From assembly GCF_006476605.1 (NCBI RefSeq), contig NZ_ML636807.1:99995-163994 (forward strand): a stretch of 64,000 nucleotides of DNA. Reading direction: 5' to 3'. The notes under the pieces are model-generated. The model was not told the DNA's origin. It worked only from the letters and a program-made list of their open reading frames with translations, and searched no databases. The DNA is from Brucella gallinifaecis (GTDB lineage Bacteria > Pseudomonadota > Alphaproteobacteria > Rhizobiales > Rhizobiaceae). Numbering within the stretch: the stretch's first letter is position 1; each line of letters opens with the position of its first letter. Of the stretch, positions 49,774 to 58,205 are shown in pieces. The position numbers and the translations under genes were made by a program.

Positions 49774-50564
49774 TCGAACTATCCAATCTTGACGTTATCT
49801 TTGGCCGTGGAACACCGCTCGAAAAACAGGTGCTCAACAGGATCAGCCTGACGATGGACCGGGGATCTTTTGTCACCGTGATTGGTTCCAATGGCGCGGG
49901 TAAATCGACAATGCTCGGGGTTCTGGCAGGCGATGTTATCCCGACCGCTGGCAAGGTGATGATCAGCGGTCAGGATGTTACCCGCAAGTCAACAGCAGAG
50001 CGCGCTGGTCTTGTGGCACGCGTGTTTCAGGATCCGCTTGCAGGCAGTTGTGGAACATTGACCATTGAAGAAAACCTGGCATTGGCGGCATCACGGGGAA
50101 CACGCCGTGGCCTTACAGATGCACTTAATTCAAAGCGCCGTGAATGGTTTCGCGAACGTGTGGCAAGCCTTAATCTTGGCCTTGAAAACCGTATGCAGGA
50201 CCGTATGGAGCTTCTCTCCGGCGGCCAGCGTCAGGCGCTTTCGCTGGTCATGGCTACACTTGCCGGCTCGCAAGTGCTGCTGCTTGATGAGCATACGGCA
50301 GCGCTTGATCCCGGCATGGCAGAATTTGTGATGGAGCTGACCCGCACACTGATTGCTGAAAACAAGCTTACAGCGCTTATGGTCACGCATTCGATGCGAC
50401 AGGCGCTGGATTATGGCGATCGGACAATCATGCTGCATGGCGGCAAGATCCTGCTCGATGTCACGGGTGACAAGCGCAAAACGCTTGGTGTTGAAGACCT
50501 GATTGAGATGTTCCGCAAGGTGCGTGGACAGACGCTTGATGACGATGCTTTGCTGATTGAGTAG
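49770..50564 (+). CDS. ABC transporter ATP-binding protein (TrpZ-like)
   Basis: A 264-residue ATPase: Walker A GSNGAGKSTMLG near residue 37, Q-loop RVFQDPLAGSCG, signature LLSGGQRQALSLVMA near 150, Walker B VLLLDEHTAALD, and switch His in VTHSMRQAL. The VFQDPLAG region and single-domain size match the partner of TrpY-like permeases. The ATG overlaps the permease stop. A hairpin terminator follows 22 bases downstream. Confidence 0.92.
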   Translation: MIELSNLDVIFGRGTPLEKQVLNRISLTMDRGSFVTVIGSNGAGKSTMLGVLAGDVIPTAGKVMISGQDVTRKSTAERAGLVARVFQDPLAGSCGTLTIEENLALAASRGTRRGLTDALNSKRREWFRERVASLNLGLENRMQDRMELLSGGQRQALSLVMATLAGSQVLLLDEHTAALDPGMAEFVMELTRTLIAENKLTALMVTHSMRQALDYGDRTIMLHGGKILLDVTGDKRKTLGVEDLIEMFRKVRGQTLDDDALLIE

Positions 50565-50585
50565 CATTGCAAACAGCTTTGTTGC

Positions 50586-50616
50586 ACAGCCGCCGCCCAG
50601 TTTGACCGGCGGCTGT
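50586..50616 (+). terminator. Terminator of the ABC operon
   Basis: ACAGCCGCCG and CGGCGGCTGT form a perfect 10-bp stem with an 11-base loop, followed by TTCGTTTG. It separates the ABC ATPase gene from holA. Confidence 0.8.
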
Positions 50617-50650
50617 TTCGTTTGAAAACAAATTGCGCTAGTTAAGCTTC

Positions 50651-51694
50651 ATGGCGCAGAAAAAAGCACACGAAGTCGATCAATTTATCAACAGACCGGG
50701 CAGCTCGTTTCCGGTGGTCCTGCTCTATGGCCCGGATAAGGGGCTGGTGAATGAACGTGCTCGCCTTTATGCGAAAGCAACCAAACTGCCGCTCGATGAT
50801 CCTTTTGCGGTTATTCGTATGGAAGCCGACGAGATTGATGCCGACCCCGCAAAACTGGCTGATGAAGCGCATACTATTTCAATGTTTGGCGGCGAACGAC
50901 TGATCTGGATCAAAAATGCTGCCGGACAGAAGAAGCTTGCCGAAGCGGTAAAACTTCTGGCGACGGAACCGCCGCGCGAAACATATATTCTGATCGAAGC
51001 GGGCGATCTCAAAAAAGGGGCTGGCCTGCGCAGTGCCGTTGAAAATTCATCTGCGGGCATGGCTCTGCCCTGCTATTCAGATGATGCACGCGGCATTGAT
51101 GGTGTCATCGACGATGTTCTCGCTGAATGGAAGATGCAGATCACCATGGATGGCCGTCAGCTCCTGCGGGCAAGCCTTGGTGGTGACAGGCTGGCCACGC
51201 GCGGAGAGCTGGAAAAGCTGTGTCTTTATGCACGCGGCAAGGAACGCATCGATATAGATGATGTGCGTGAAGCGGTGGGGGATGTAGCAGGACTGTCAAC
51301 CGATGAAGTGATTGATGCCGTGCTGACGGGTGACTTACGCCGCTTTGAGGTGACATTTGATCGTGTTGTTAAATCGGGAACGGCACCCTTTCTGTTGCTT
51401 AATACCGCCGCCCGTCAGTTTCAGCAGATACAAACCCTGCGCCATATAGCGGACACCGAGCGCAAAACTGCATCAGTCGTGGTCGCGGCTGCGCGTCCAC
51501 CGATTTTCTTCAATCGCAAGAAGCTGATTGAGAATGCTGTCAGCCGATGGAATGCTGAAAGCCTGGCGCGTGTGATGGAACGTCTGCAACGCGCGGTTCT
51601 TGAAAGCCGCCAGAATTCAGCATTGGCTGTAGCGATCATACGTCAATGTTTGCTGGCAATTTCAGTCGAATCCATCAAATTGTCACGCCGATAG
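50651..51694 (+). CDS. holA: DNA polymerase III delta subunit
   Basis: A 347-residue clamp-loader subunit that opens the beta clamp. The N-terminal PVVLLYGPDKGLVNERA, the central DGRQLLRASLGGDRLATRGELEKL (key part LGGDRLATRGELEKL near 180) and SALAVAIIRQCLLAIS at the end are characteristic. Length is normal. In related genomes I expect leuS/lptE upstream and par genes nearby; here an ABC operon is upstream and a MITE and tRNA downstream. Confidence 0.93.
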   Translation: MAQKKAHEVDQFINRPGSSFPVVLLYGPDKGLVNERARLYAKATKLPLDDPFAVIRMEADEIDADPAKLADEAHTISMFGGERLIWIKNAAGQKKLAEAVKLLATEPPRETYILIEAGDLKKGAGLRSAVENSSAGMALPCYSDDARGIDGVIDDVLAEWKMQITMDGRQLLRASLGGDRLATRGELEKLCLYARGKERIDIDDVREAVGDVAGLSTDEVIDAVLTGDLRRFEVTFDRVVKSGTAPFLLLNTAARQFQQIQTLRHIADTERKTASVVVAAARPPIFFNRKKLIENAVSRWNAESLARVMERLQRAVLESRQNSALAVAIIRQCLLAISVESIKLSRR

Positions 51695-52080
51695 CCAATT
51701 GCTCATGCATCAGCTGAGTTCATAAAGCTGGCTTTTTTGACCCTAGGGTCAGGACCCATTAATTTGACGGGAATGGTGTGAGGCCATCCGTTCGGATACG
51801 AGAAGAAAAGGCGTAGGAAATGTGGTTCATTTTCAAGACTTTTCGACGAAGTAGGCCGGGCGGATGGGCCACATCCTTCGGACATCGAAATGACGTGACG
51901 ATCTGCTGCGTCGAGCCGCTCAACCGGGGGGAACACCCCGGTCCTCACGTCTCTCCTAGCATAGTCTTCTCATTTCAGATGCCATTCTCATCAAATTAAT
52001 GGGTCCTGACCCTAACGATTCTCATGAAAAATCAGACGATGACATGCATTGAAATGAATTGATTATATAAAGTGTTTAAA
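51695..52080. other. Intergenic region between holA and tRNA-Arg
   Basis: Almost entirely occupied by the MITE-like element at 51746-52012. Short frames in it are part of the element and are not called as genes. Confidence 0.7.
51746..52012. mobile_element. MITE-like element, 267 bp, with about 30-bp terminal inverted repeats and TA flanks
   Basis: The left end GGGTCAGGACCCATTAATTT (51746-51765) is repeated as its exact reverse complement at the right end (51993-52012), and the match goes on imperfectly to about 30 bases (GA.G.GAATGG). The element is bounded on both sides by TA (51744-51745 and 52013-52014), as expected for a TA target duplication of IS630/Tc1-type transposases. The inside has no transposase-length frame. 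It is non-autonomous by inspection; the mobilising family is inferred. Confidence 0.85.
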
Positions 52081-52157
52081 TGGTGATCCCGACTGGATTC
52101 GAACCAGTGGCCTCAAGATTAGGAATCTTGCGCTCTATCCTACTGAGCTACGGGACC
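52081..52157 (-). tRNA. tRNA-Arg (anticodon CCT)
   Basis: The minus strand folds as a complete 77-base tRNA: acceptor arm GGTCCCG pairing with CGGGATC, D arm AGCTCAGTAGGATAGAGC, anticodon stem CAAGA/TCTTG around loop TTCCTAA (anticodon CCT, reading AGG), T arm CTGGTTCGAATCCAG, and an encoded CCA end. Its 3' end faces the MITE about 70 bases away. Confidence 0.95.
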
Positions 52158-52272
52158 GACCTTTATCAATGCTCCTGATGATCATGAGCATTTTCCGAAC
52201 ACATACTGTTTTTCATGGCTTTCGCCAACCCTGCAAAAAGCAGGGTCAACGTATTTATTCAAATCCTGCTAT

Positions 52273-53436
52273 TCAGGGCGCAAGAGCAGTTTCAATAACT
52301 GATACAAAATAGCTTACACCATAAGGAATGGCTTCATCGTTGAAATCATAAGCCGGGTGATGAAGACCGGGCGTATCGCCATTGCCAAGGAATATATAGG
52401 CACCGGGACGTACTTCCAGCATATAGGAAAAATCTTCCGCCGCCATCATTGGTGAGACATCCGTTTTTACCTTGCCTTCGCCTGCAACATTTTTTGCAAT
52501 TCGGGCTGCAAAATCGGTCTGATCATCATGATTATAGGTGACGGGGTAGTTGTTCTTGTAAAGAACAGTGATTTCTGTACCCGTTACAGCTGCGATACCA
52601 GCTGCTGCCTCGCGAATACGCTTTTCGGCATAGGCACGGGTTTCCTTGCTCAGAGTCCTTACTGTACCCGAAAGCTTCGCCGTTTCCGGAATAACATTAT
52701 AAGCTTCGCCTGCATGGAATTTGGTAATCGAGATCACAAGGGAATCGAGCGGATCAATATTGCGTGAAACAATGCCCTGAAGGGCAATATGAAGCTGAGA
52801 TCCGGCAAGGATCGGATCAATCGTGCGATGCGGTTGTGCTGCATGGCCGCCACGCCCCTTTATTGAAAGGTCAAACTCGTCAGTTGCCGCCATGATCGGA
52901 CCTTTGCACATGGCAAACTGGCCGATTGCAAGACCCGGAAGATTGTGTACGCCATAGATTTCCTCAATGCCGAAACGCTCCATCACCCCATCCTGAACCA
53001 TGGCCAGTGCACCAGCGCCACCTTCTTCAGCCGGCTGGAAAAGCAGGACCGCAGAACCACGGAAATTGCGGGTTTCAGCAAGATATTGCGCAGCACCCAG
53101 CAGCATCGACGTATGTCCATCATGACCACAGGAATGCGCTTTGCCCGGATTTTTCGAGGCCCATTCAACGCCGCTGGTTTCTGTGATCGGCAAAGCATCC
53201 ATATCGGCACGAAGACCAATTGCCGGACCATCACCATGGCGCCCCTTGATCACAGCAACAACGCCACTGCGTCCAATGCCGGTTTCGACCTGATCGCAAC
53301 CGAAAGATTTCAGCTTTTCTTCGACAAACCGCGCCGTTTCCTGAACATCATAGAGAAGTTCAGGGGTTTGATGCAGATGACGGCGCCATGCAGCAATCTC
53401 CCCTTGAGTTTCAACGACATGATTAAGCACTGGCAT
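52273..53436 (-). CDS. M20 family amidohydrolase (hippurate hydrolase-like)
   Basis: A 387-residue metallopeptidase-fold amidohydrolase. Metal-site motifs are SCGHDGHTSMLLGAA near residue 100, QPAEEGGAGA with the catalytic Glu near 137, and MAAEDFSYML near the end. Relatives cleave N-acyl amino acids such as hippurate or IAA conjugates. ATG at 53436 with AGGA upstream gives the usual N-terminus; the frame opens earlier. It stands alone between the tRNA and a sugar ABC operon. Confidence 0.9.
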   Translation of the reverse strand: MPVLNHVVETQGEIAAWRRHLHQTPELLYDVQETARFVEEKLKSFGCDQVETGIGRSGVVAVIKGRHGDGPAIGLRADMDALPITETSGVEWASKNPGKAHSCGHDGHTSMLLGAAQYLAETRNFRGSAVLLFQPAEEGGAGALAMVQDGVMERFGIEEIYGVHNLPGLAIGQFAMCKGPIMAATDEFDLSIKGRGGHAAQPHRTIDPILAGSQLHIALQGIVSRNIDPLDSLVISITKFHAGEAYNVIPETAKLSGTVRTLSKETRAYAEKRIREAAAGIAAVTGTEITVLYKNNYPVTYNHDDQTDFAARIAKNVAGEGKVKTDVSPMMAAEDFSYMLEVRPGAYIFLGNGDTPGLHHPAYDFNDEAIPYGVSYFVSVIETALAP

Positions 53437-53757
53437 TTCGCAAATATCCTGAGATTCTCTACACATAATCTCAGGTAAGATAGGACGTTTCACTAAAAAC
53501 GAGCAACCCCAAAAGGGCTGAGACCGGATATGACCTCAACACATTCAACAACGACCGGCATCAGCGGGTGCAAAGCTTCTTTGGAATGATGAATTGATTG
53601 CGAGACAAGTAATTTAGATTTTATAGCGAGTTATGTATAGACGTAAACTGTTGCACATGCCGTGTTCCGTACAAACCAAATTCTTGCAGCAGAACCTGTC
53701 GAACTCCCAGTTTAACAAAAAAGAGCGCGCGGAAATGTTCCGCGCGCCAACTTTAAC
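53437..53757. other. Intergenic region
   Basis: Holds the upstream region of the M20 gene and the terminator of the sugar ABC operon (53725-53747). I see no gene in it. Confidence 0.6.
53725..53747 (-). terminator. Terminator of the sugar ABC operon
   Basis: GCGCGCGGAA pairs with TTCCGCGCGC around a 3-base loop; on the minus strand it is followed by TCTTTTTTG. It is 11 bases beyond the binding-protein stop. Confidence 0.9.
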
Positions 53758-54702
53758 TTAGTAAAGAACATTCTTCGCTTCTGGCTTGTCAATATTGTCC
53801 TTTGTGACAACAACAACGCCAGTATCGATTGTCTTTTCGACTTTTTCCTTATTAAGCAGCTTTAGCAGCGTCGCAATGCCTATATCGCCCATCTGGTAGG
53901 AGCCCTGGACAACGATTGCAGTGAGTGTGCCATCCTTGACGAATTCCTGCAAATCCTGGTTTCCATCAAAACCAATTGCCGCAATCTTGCCTGCTTTGCC
54001 AGCCTGCTTGATTGCCCGACCCATGCCGATTGCGGTCGGTTCATTCGCTCCAAAAATGCCCTTCAGGTCACTGTTTGCAGCGAGAACATCAGTGGTCTGA
54101 TTAAGCGCAGTAGCCATTTGCGACTGCGAATAATAAGGACCGATTATTTCCAGTTCGGAATTAGCCTTTATGTAGTCGGTAAAGCCGCCCACACGACCGA
54201 TTTCAGATCCGGCACCGGCAACATAAGACATAACCGCGATCTTGCCCGTGGTTCCGACCTCGTCGATAAGAGCCTTGGCAGCAAGTTCACCAGCCTTTTT
54301 ATTGTCCGTGGACAAGAAAGACTGATAATATTTCTCAGCACCGTCAGCGAGCTGGCTGTCGATGATCACAACCGGGATGCGTGCTTCCCAAGCCTTTTTC
54401 ACCGCTGGCACGAGCGCATCAGGATCGGACGGCGCAAGGAGTATGGCGTCGACTTTGCGGTTGACAGCATTTTCGACCATATTGACCTGATCAGCGATAG
54501 CCGACTCCGATGCAGGTCCCTGGAAAGTCATCGTGTGCTCGCCTTTTGCGTCGGCAATAGCAGCATCAGCACCCTTCTGAACATTCTGCCAGAAAGTCGA
54601 ATTGACCGTTTTGACGATAACAGCAATTTCACCGGCTGAAGCCACGCCCCCTCCGAAAAAAACCATGACCGAAGCGAAAAGCGCAGTTTTAAATTTACCC
54701 AT
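53758..54702 (-). CDS. Sugar ABC substrate-binding protein (RbsB-like)
   Basis: A 314-residue periplasmic binding protein with signal peptide (about 1-23, ends ASA) and a type I sugar-binding fold: VKTVNSTFWQNVQKGADAA at the N-lobe, LLAPSDPDALVPAVKKA, and GIFGANEPTAIGMGRA. It resembles ribose/allose-type proteins but the sugar cannot be fixed. GGAGGA precedes the ATG at 54702; an upstream TTG is less likely. It is the last gene of an ATPase-permease-binding-protein operon. Confidence 0.92.
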   Translation of the reverse strand: MGKFKTALFASVMVFFGGGVASAGEIAVIVKTVNSTFWQNVQKGADAAIADAKGEHTMTFQGPASESAIADQVNMVENAVNRKVDAILLAPSDPDALVPAVKKAWEARIPVVIIDSQLADGAEKYYQSFLSTDNKKAGELAAKALIDEVGTTGKIAVMSYVAGAGSEIGRVGGFTDYIKANSELEIIGPYYSQSQMATALNQTTDVLAANSDLKGIFGANEPTAIGMGRAIKQAGKAGKIAAIGFDGNQDLQEFVKDGTLTAIVVQGSYQMGDIGIATLLKLLNKEKVEKTIDTGVVVVTKDNIDKPEAKNVLY

Positions 54703-54774
54703 GTTTTCCTCCAACTAACCGAACCCGACCGGAGCTCGAAACGGGGGAAGGTTCTATCCTTCCCGTCCTCCTCT

Positions 54775-55827
54775 TCAGCGACGATTGCGCAATTGGTCGA
54801 TCCAAACGGTGACCAAAATGACAAGGCCGATGATGATTTGCTGTGTGAAGGCGGATACGCCATTCATGTTCAAACCATTACGCAAAATGCCGATGACGAA
54901 TGCACCGATAAAGGTTCCGGAGATTGTACCTACCCCGCCTATTAATGAGGTTCCGCCAATAACCGCGCTGGCAATGGCATCAAGTTCGTACATGACACCC
55001 TCATTTGGCTGCGCCGTAACCAGTCGCGACATCAACACACAGCCAGTCAATCCTGCAAGCGTGCCGGAAATCAGGTAGGTATAAGTGGTAATCCGCGAGA
55101 CGTTGACTCCCGATAGACGCGCCGCAACAGCGTTTGAGCCAATGGCATAGATATGACGGCCAAACACGGTCCGATTGAGGACATATGCAGCAATTATCGC
55201 AATTAAAATCATCAGGACAACGGGATAGGGGATGCCTGGAAAAGTGACGACCGGAAATCCTTGCTCATCGATAGACTCGAACCGAAAGAGCGAGCCATTA
55301 CCCAGAATACCGAAGTCTTCTCCCAGTCCCGACACTGCGCGGGCGCCAGTTATCTGCAACGCCACGCCACGTGCAATCAGCATCATGCCGAGCGTGGCGA
55401 TAAAGGGAGGCAATTTCAACTTTGTAACAACGAGCCCGTTGATAAATCCACAAAGAGACCCAGTCAGAATGCCGAGCAGCATCGAAATCCAGATGGGTAG
55501 TTGCAATTCCTTGACGGCCAGCGCGGCGACAACGCCAGCAAGAGCGAGCACCGAACCAACAGACAGATCGATACCACCAGTGATGATGACATAAGTCGCA
55601 CCAATGCCAAGCAATGCAATCGAGGTAACCTGAAGAGCAATCGTCATGCCATTGCCGACAGTAAAGAAAGCACTGCTCGTTGCGGAGAAGATCGCAGCCA
55701 GCACGACAAGACTGCCGAGTGCGGCAAACTTCTGAATAATATCCTTTTGCCGCTCGCTGAGACGTCGTCCTTTCCCTGCCGGGACTTGTGTCTGCTCTTC
55801 GGGTTTGTCGCTGATTACATCCGCCAT
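54775..55827 (-). CDS. Sugar ABC permease (RbsC-like)
   Basis: A 350-residue permease with about ten hydrophobic segments. GATYVIITGGIDLSVGSVLAL (key part GGIDLSVGS near residue 85) and the cytoplasmic IYAIGSNAVAARLSGVNV are the conserved features of the ribose-type BPD_transp_2 family. The N-terminal 30 residues are polar and carry KGRRLSERQKD. It lies between the ATPase and binding-protein genes on the minus strand. Confidence 0.93.
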   Translation of the reverse strand: MADVISDKPEEQTQVPAGKGRRLSERQKDIIQKFAALGSLVVLAAIFSATSSAFFTVGNGMTIALQVTSIALLGIGATYVIITGGIDLSVGSVLALAGVVAALAVKELQLPIWISMLLGILTGSLCGFINGLVVTKLKLPPFIATLGMMLIARGVALQITGARAVSGLGEDFGILGNGSLFRFESIDEQGFPVVTFPGIPYPVVLMILIAIIAAYVLNRTVFGRHIYAIGSNAVAARLSGVNVSRITTYTYLISGTLAGLTGCVLMSRLVTAQPNEGVMYELDAIASAVIGGTSLIGGVGTISGTFIGAFVIGILRNGLNMNGVSAFTQQIIIGLVILVTVWIDQLRNRR

Positions 55828-55838
55828 GCTGATTATCC

Positions 55839-57377
55839 TTATTCGCCGCGCCGGCCACTGCCGGACGCGTAATGCATGATCTCTTCCTGATTGGTGTCTC
55901 GCGTCGTGAGTGTCGCAGCAATGCGCCTGCCATGAAAGACGGCGATGCGATCAGACATCCCAAGCACTTCCGGCAATTCAGAACTGATCAAAACGACCGC
56001 GATACCACGCGCCGCAAGCTCATCCATTATCTGATAGATCGCAAATTTCGCTCCAACGTCAATGCCACGGGTCGGCTCGTCGAAAAACATAACCCGCGGC
56101 TCACGAAACAGCCATTTTCCAATGATGATCTTCTGCTGATTGCCGCCCGACAGAAGGCGGACCGGCTGATGGAGACTCGGAGTCTTGATATTCAGAAGAT
56201 CGACATAATGCTGGCTCGCATCCCGCAGCTGCTTGCGCTCGATAACACCGAGACTATTACTGACCGCCTGCATGTGCGCCATTACCAGATTGGCATCGAC
56301 GGGCATTGCTACGGCCAGACCTTGAGCCTTGCGATCTTCAGACAGGTAAGCAATGCCTGCATCAATTGCGCTGCGTGGATCTGTAATCTTCAATTCTCGA
56401 CCGTCGAGCATAATCGTGCCCGCATCAAGCGGATCAGCACCGAAAATTGCCCGCGCTACTTCCGTTCGTCCCGCCCCCATTAGTCCGGCAAAACCAAGAA
56501 TCTCGCCACGACGAATATCAAAGCTGATGTTTTCAAAAACATCGCGCCTTGTCAGCCCCTTCACCGAGAAAATGACATCGTCAACAGGCCGACGGGTCGG
56601 CTCGGGAAACTTGTCCTCCAACGAGCGTCCAACCATTCTCGCGACAATATCATCGACAGTGAGGTCAGCAAAATCATCGGTCGAAACATATCGCCCGTCA
56701 CGCAAAACCGTAACGCGATCAACAATTTCCTGCATCTCATCCAATCGATGAGAGATATAAATAATGCCGGTCCCCTGACTTTTCTGGTCGCGGATCACCT
56801 TGAAAAGAAGTTGCGCCTCCTGTTCGGTCAGAGACGAGGTCGGCTCGTCCATAATCAGCACATTCGCATCCAGAGAAAGCGCCTTCGCGATTTCCACCAT
56901 CTGACATTGGGCGACAGAAAGCGTTCGCACCTGCAGATTCGGATCGATACTAACTCCGAGCCGATCCAAACAACGCTTGGCATCTGCGATCAACTTCTTT
57001 CGATCGACCAGAAAGCCCCAGCGGGGTTCCCGTGCGAGATAGATGTTCTCCGCGACGCTCAGATGCGGCACAAGGTTAAGTTCCTGATGAATAATGGCGA
57101 TGCCAGCCGCTTCCGACTCAAGTGTCGAAGCGAAACTGACCGGTGCTCCCTTATAGGTGATCGAACCTGAATTTGGCTGATATACACCGCTGATGATTTT
57201 CATCAGCGTTGATTTGCCTGCACCATTTTCTCCGCAGACAGCATGAACTTCTCCGGCGCGTAGATCAAAACTGACGCCAGAAAGTGCTTTTACGCCTGGA
57301 AATTCCTTTGATACGTCTTCGAGCTTCAACAGCACAGGAGTCGCCCCATATGACTCCTTCGCAGCAAGACCTCTCAT
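55839..57377 (-). CDS. Sugar ABC ATPase with two nucleotide-binding domains (RbsA/MglA-like)
   Basis: A 512-residue protein with two ATPase halves. The first has CGENGAGKSTLMKI near residue 53, signature LSVAQCQMVEIAKAL and VLIMDEPTSSLT; the second has the degenerate Walker region GLMGAGRTEVARA near 295 and LSGGNQQKIIIGKWL. This asymmetry is normal for the ribose/galactose class. CGGGAGGAGGAG precedes the ATG. It is the first gene of the operon and divergent from a FadR-type regulator. Confidence 0.95.
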   Translation of the reverse strand: MRGLAAKESYGATPVLLKLEDVSKEFPGVKALSGVSFDLRAGEVHAVCGENGAGKSTLMKIISGVYQPNSGSITYKGAPVSFASTLESEAAGIAIIHQELNLVPHLSVAENIYLAREPRWGFLVDRKKLIADAKRCLDRLGVSIDPNLQVRTLSVAQCQMVEIAKALSLDANVLIMDEPTSSLTEQEAQLLFKVIRDQKSQGTGIIYISHRLDEMQEIVDRVTVLRDGRYVSTDDFADLTVDDIVARMVGRSLEDKFPEPTRRPVDDVIFSVKGLTRRDVFENISFDIRRGEILGFAGLMGAGRTEVARAIFGADPLDAGTIMLDGRELKITDPRSAIDAGIAYLSEDRKAQGLAVAMPVDANLVMAHMQAVSNSLGVIERKQLRDASQHYVDLLNIKTPSLHQPVRLLSGGNQQKIIIGKWLFREPRVMFFDEPTRGIDVGAKFAIYQIMDELAARGIAVVLISSELPEVLGMSDRIAVFHGRRIAATLTTRDTNQEEIMHYASGSGRRGE

Positions 57378-57520
57378 CGCGCTCCTCCTCCCGAGGCTCT
57401 GATAAAAGTTGCCATTTAATGGGGGAAAATAGATAATTGGTCAAGCCGCTTTCTCGTACTTTGTTCAAAACTGGAATAAAATGGGGAAAATGTCGCGATT
57501 TCCAATCGCTTTCAATTGTA

Positions 57521-57533
57521 TTGGTCTTACCAA
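57521..57533. promoter_or_regulatory. FadR-family operator abutting the regulator start codon
   Basis: TTGGTCTTACCAA is a perfect 5-bp dyad that fits the FadR-subfamily consensus TNGTNNNACNA. Its last base directly precedes the ATG at 57534. It is therefore probably the autoregulatory site. A weaker look-alike TTGGTCAAGCC is at 57437-57447, nearer the ABC operon. Confidence 0.65.
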
Positions 57534-58205
57534 ATGCTTGAGGCTCGAAAAGTTTACCAGCAAATCGCGGACCAGATCCGTGAGTTTATCGGTGAAAACT
57601 CACTGGTTGCCGGATCCAGATTGCCGGCTGAACGTGAATTGGCACAGCAACTGGGCATTTCACGTCCATCCCTTCGCGAAGCGCTAATTGCGCTCGAAAT
57701 CGAAGGCGTTATAGAAATTCGATCTGGATCAGGCATTTATGTGCTTCCATCGATCTCTGCTGATGTGAACGAGCAGACATTGGGTGAAAGCCCTGTTGAA
57801 TTGATGCAGGCGAGAATCTTGATCGAATGCGGCTTAATAGCGCAATGCGCAGCAAAAATCAGCGAGCAGGAATTAGCAAAACTGGAGAGCATCCTCGAAG
57901 CAATGTCGGAAGAAATTGAAGCCAATCGCAGGCCTGTCGAACAAGATAGACAGTTTCACATCGGTCTCGCATCGGCGGTGGGGAACAGTGTTATGATCAA
58001 TATGGTAACTAAGCTCTTCGATGAAAGGCACAGTCCTATCTCAGAACACATGCAACGGCGTACGGAAAGCCAGAGCACATGGCGATCAGCAGTTGAAGAG
58101 CATTATGCCATCTTGACTGCGCTACGGGCGAGAGACCCCTTCTCGGCGCAGGTCGCTATGCATGCACACCTCACCGCGTCCAAACGCCGTTGGGTTGAAG
58201 AATAG
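57534..58205 (+). CDS. FadR-subfamily GntR transcription regulator
   Basis: A 223-residue regulator: winged helix at about 1-70 (LPAERELAQQLGISRPSLRE with recognition helix), then an all-helical FCD domain with the usual metal-site pattern of Asp and His (DRQFHIGLASAVGN near 142-155 and AMHAHL near the end). Such regulators respond to sugar acids or small carboxylates. The frame extends to a TTG at 57516, but ATG 57534 is preferred because the operator-like dyad lies just before it. It is divergent from the sugar ABC operon and probably controls it. Confidence 0.9.
   Translation: MLEARKVYQQIADQIREFIGENSLVAGSRLPAERELAQQLGISRPSLREALIALEIEGVIEIRSGSGIYVLPSISADVNEQTLGESPVELMQARILIECGLIAQCAAKISEQELAKLESILEAMSEEIEANRRPVEQDRQFHIGLASAVGNSVMINMVTKLFDERHSPISEHMQRRTESQSTWRSAVEEHYAILTALRARDPFSAQVAMHAHLTASKRRWVEE

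Noticed and set aside
51703..51948. Minus-strand frame of 81 codons across the MITE
   Set aside because: It spans the inverted end of the element, so it is a by-product of repeat sequence and not a separate gene.
51746..52157. tRNA-Arg as an integration site for a genomic island
   Set aside because: No integrase gene is adjacent and I found no direct repeat of the tRNA 3' end nearby; the MITE by itself explains the neighbouring foreign sequence.
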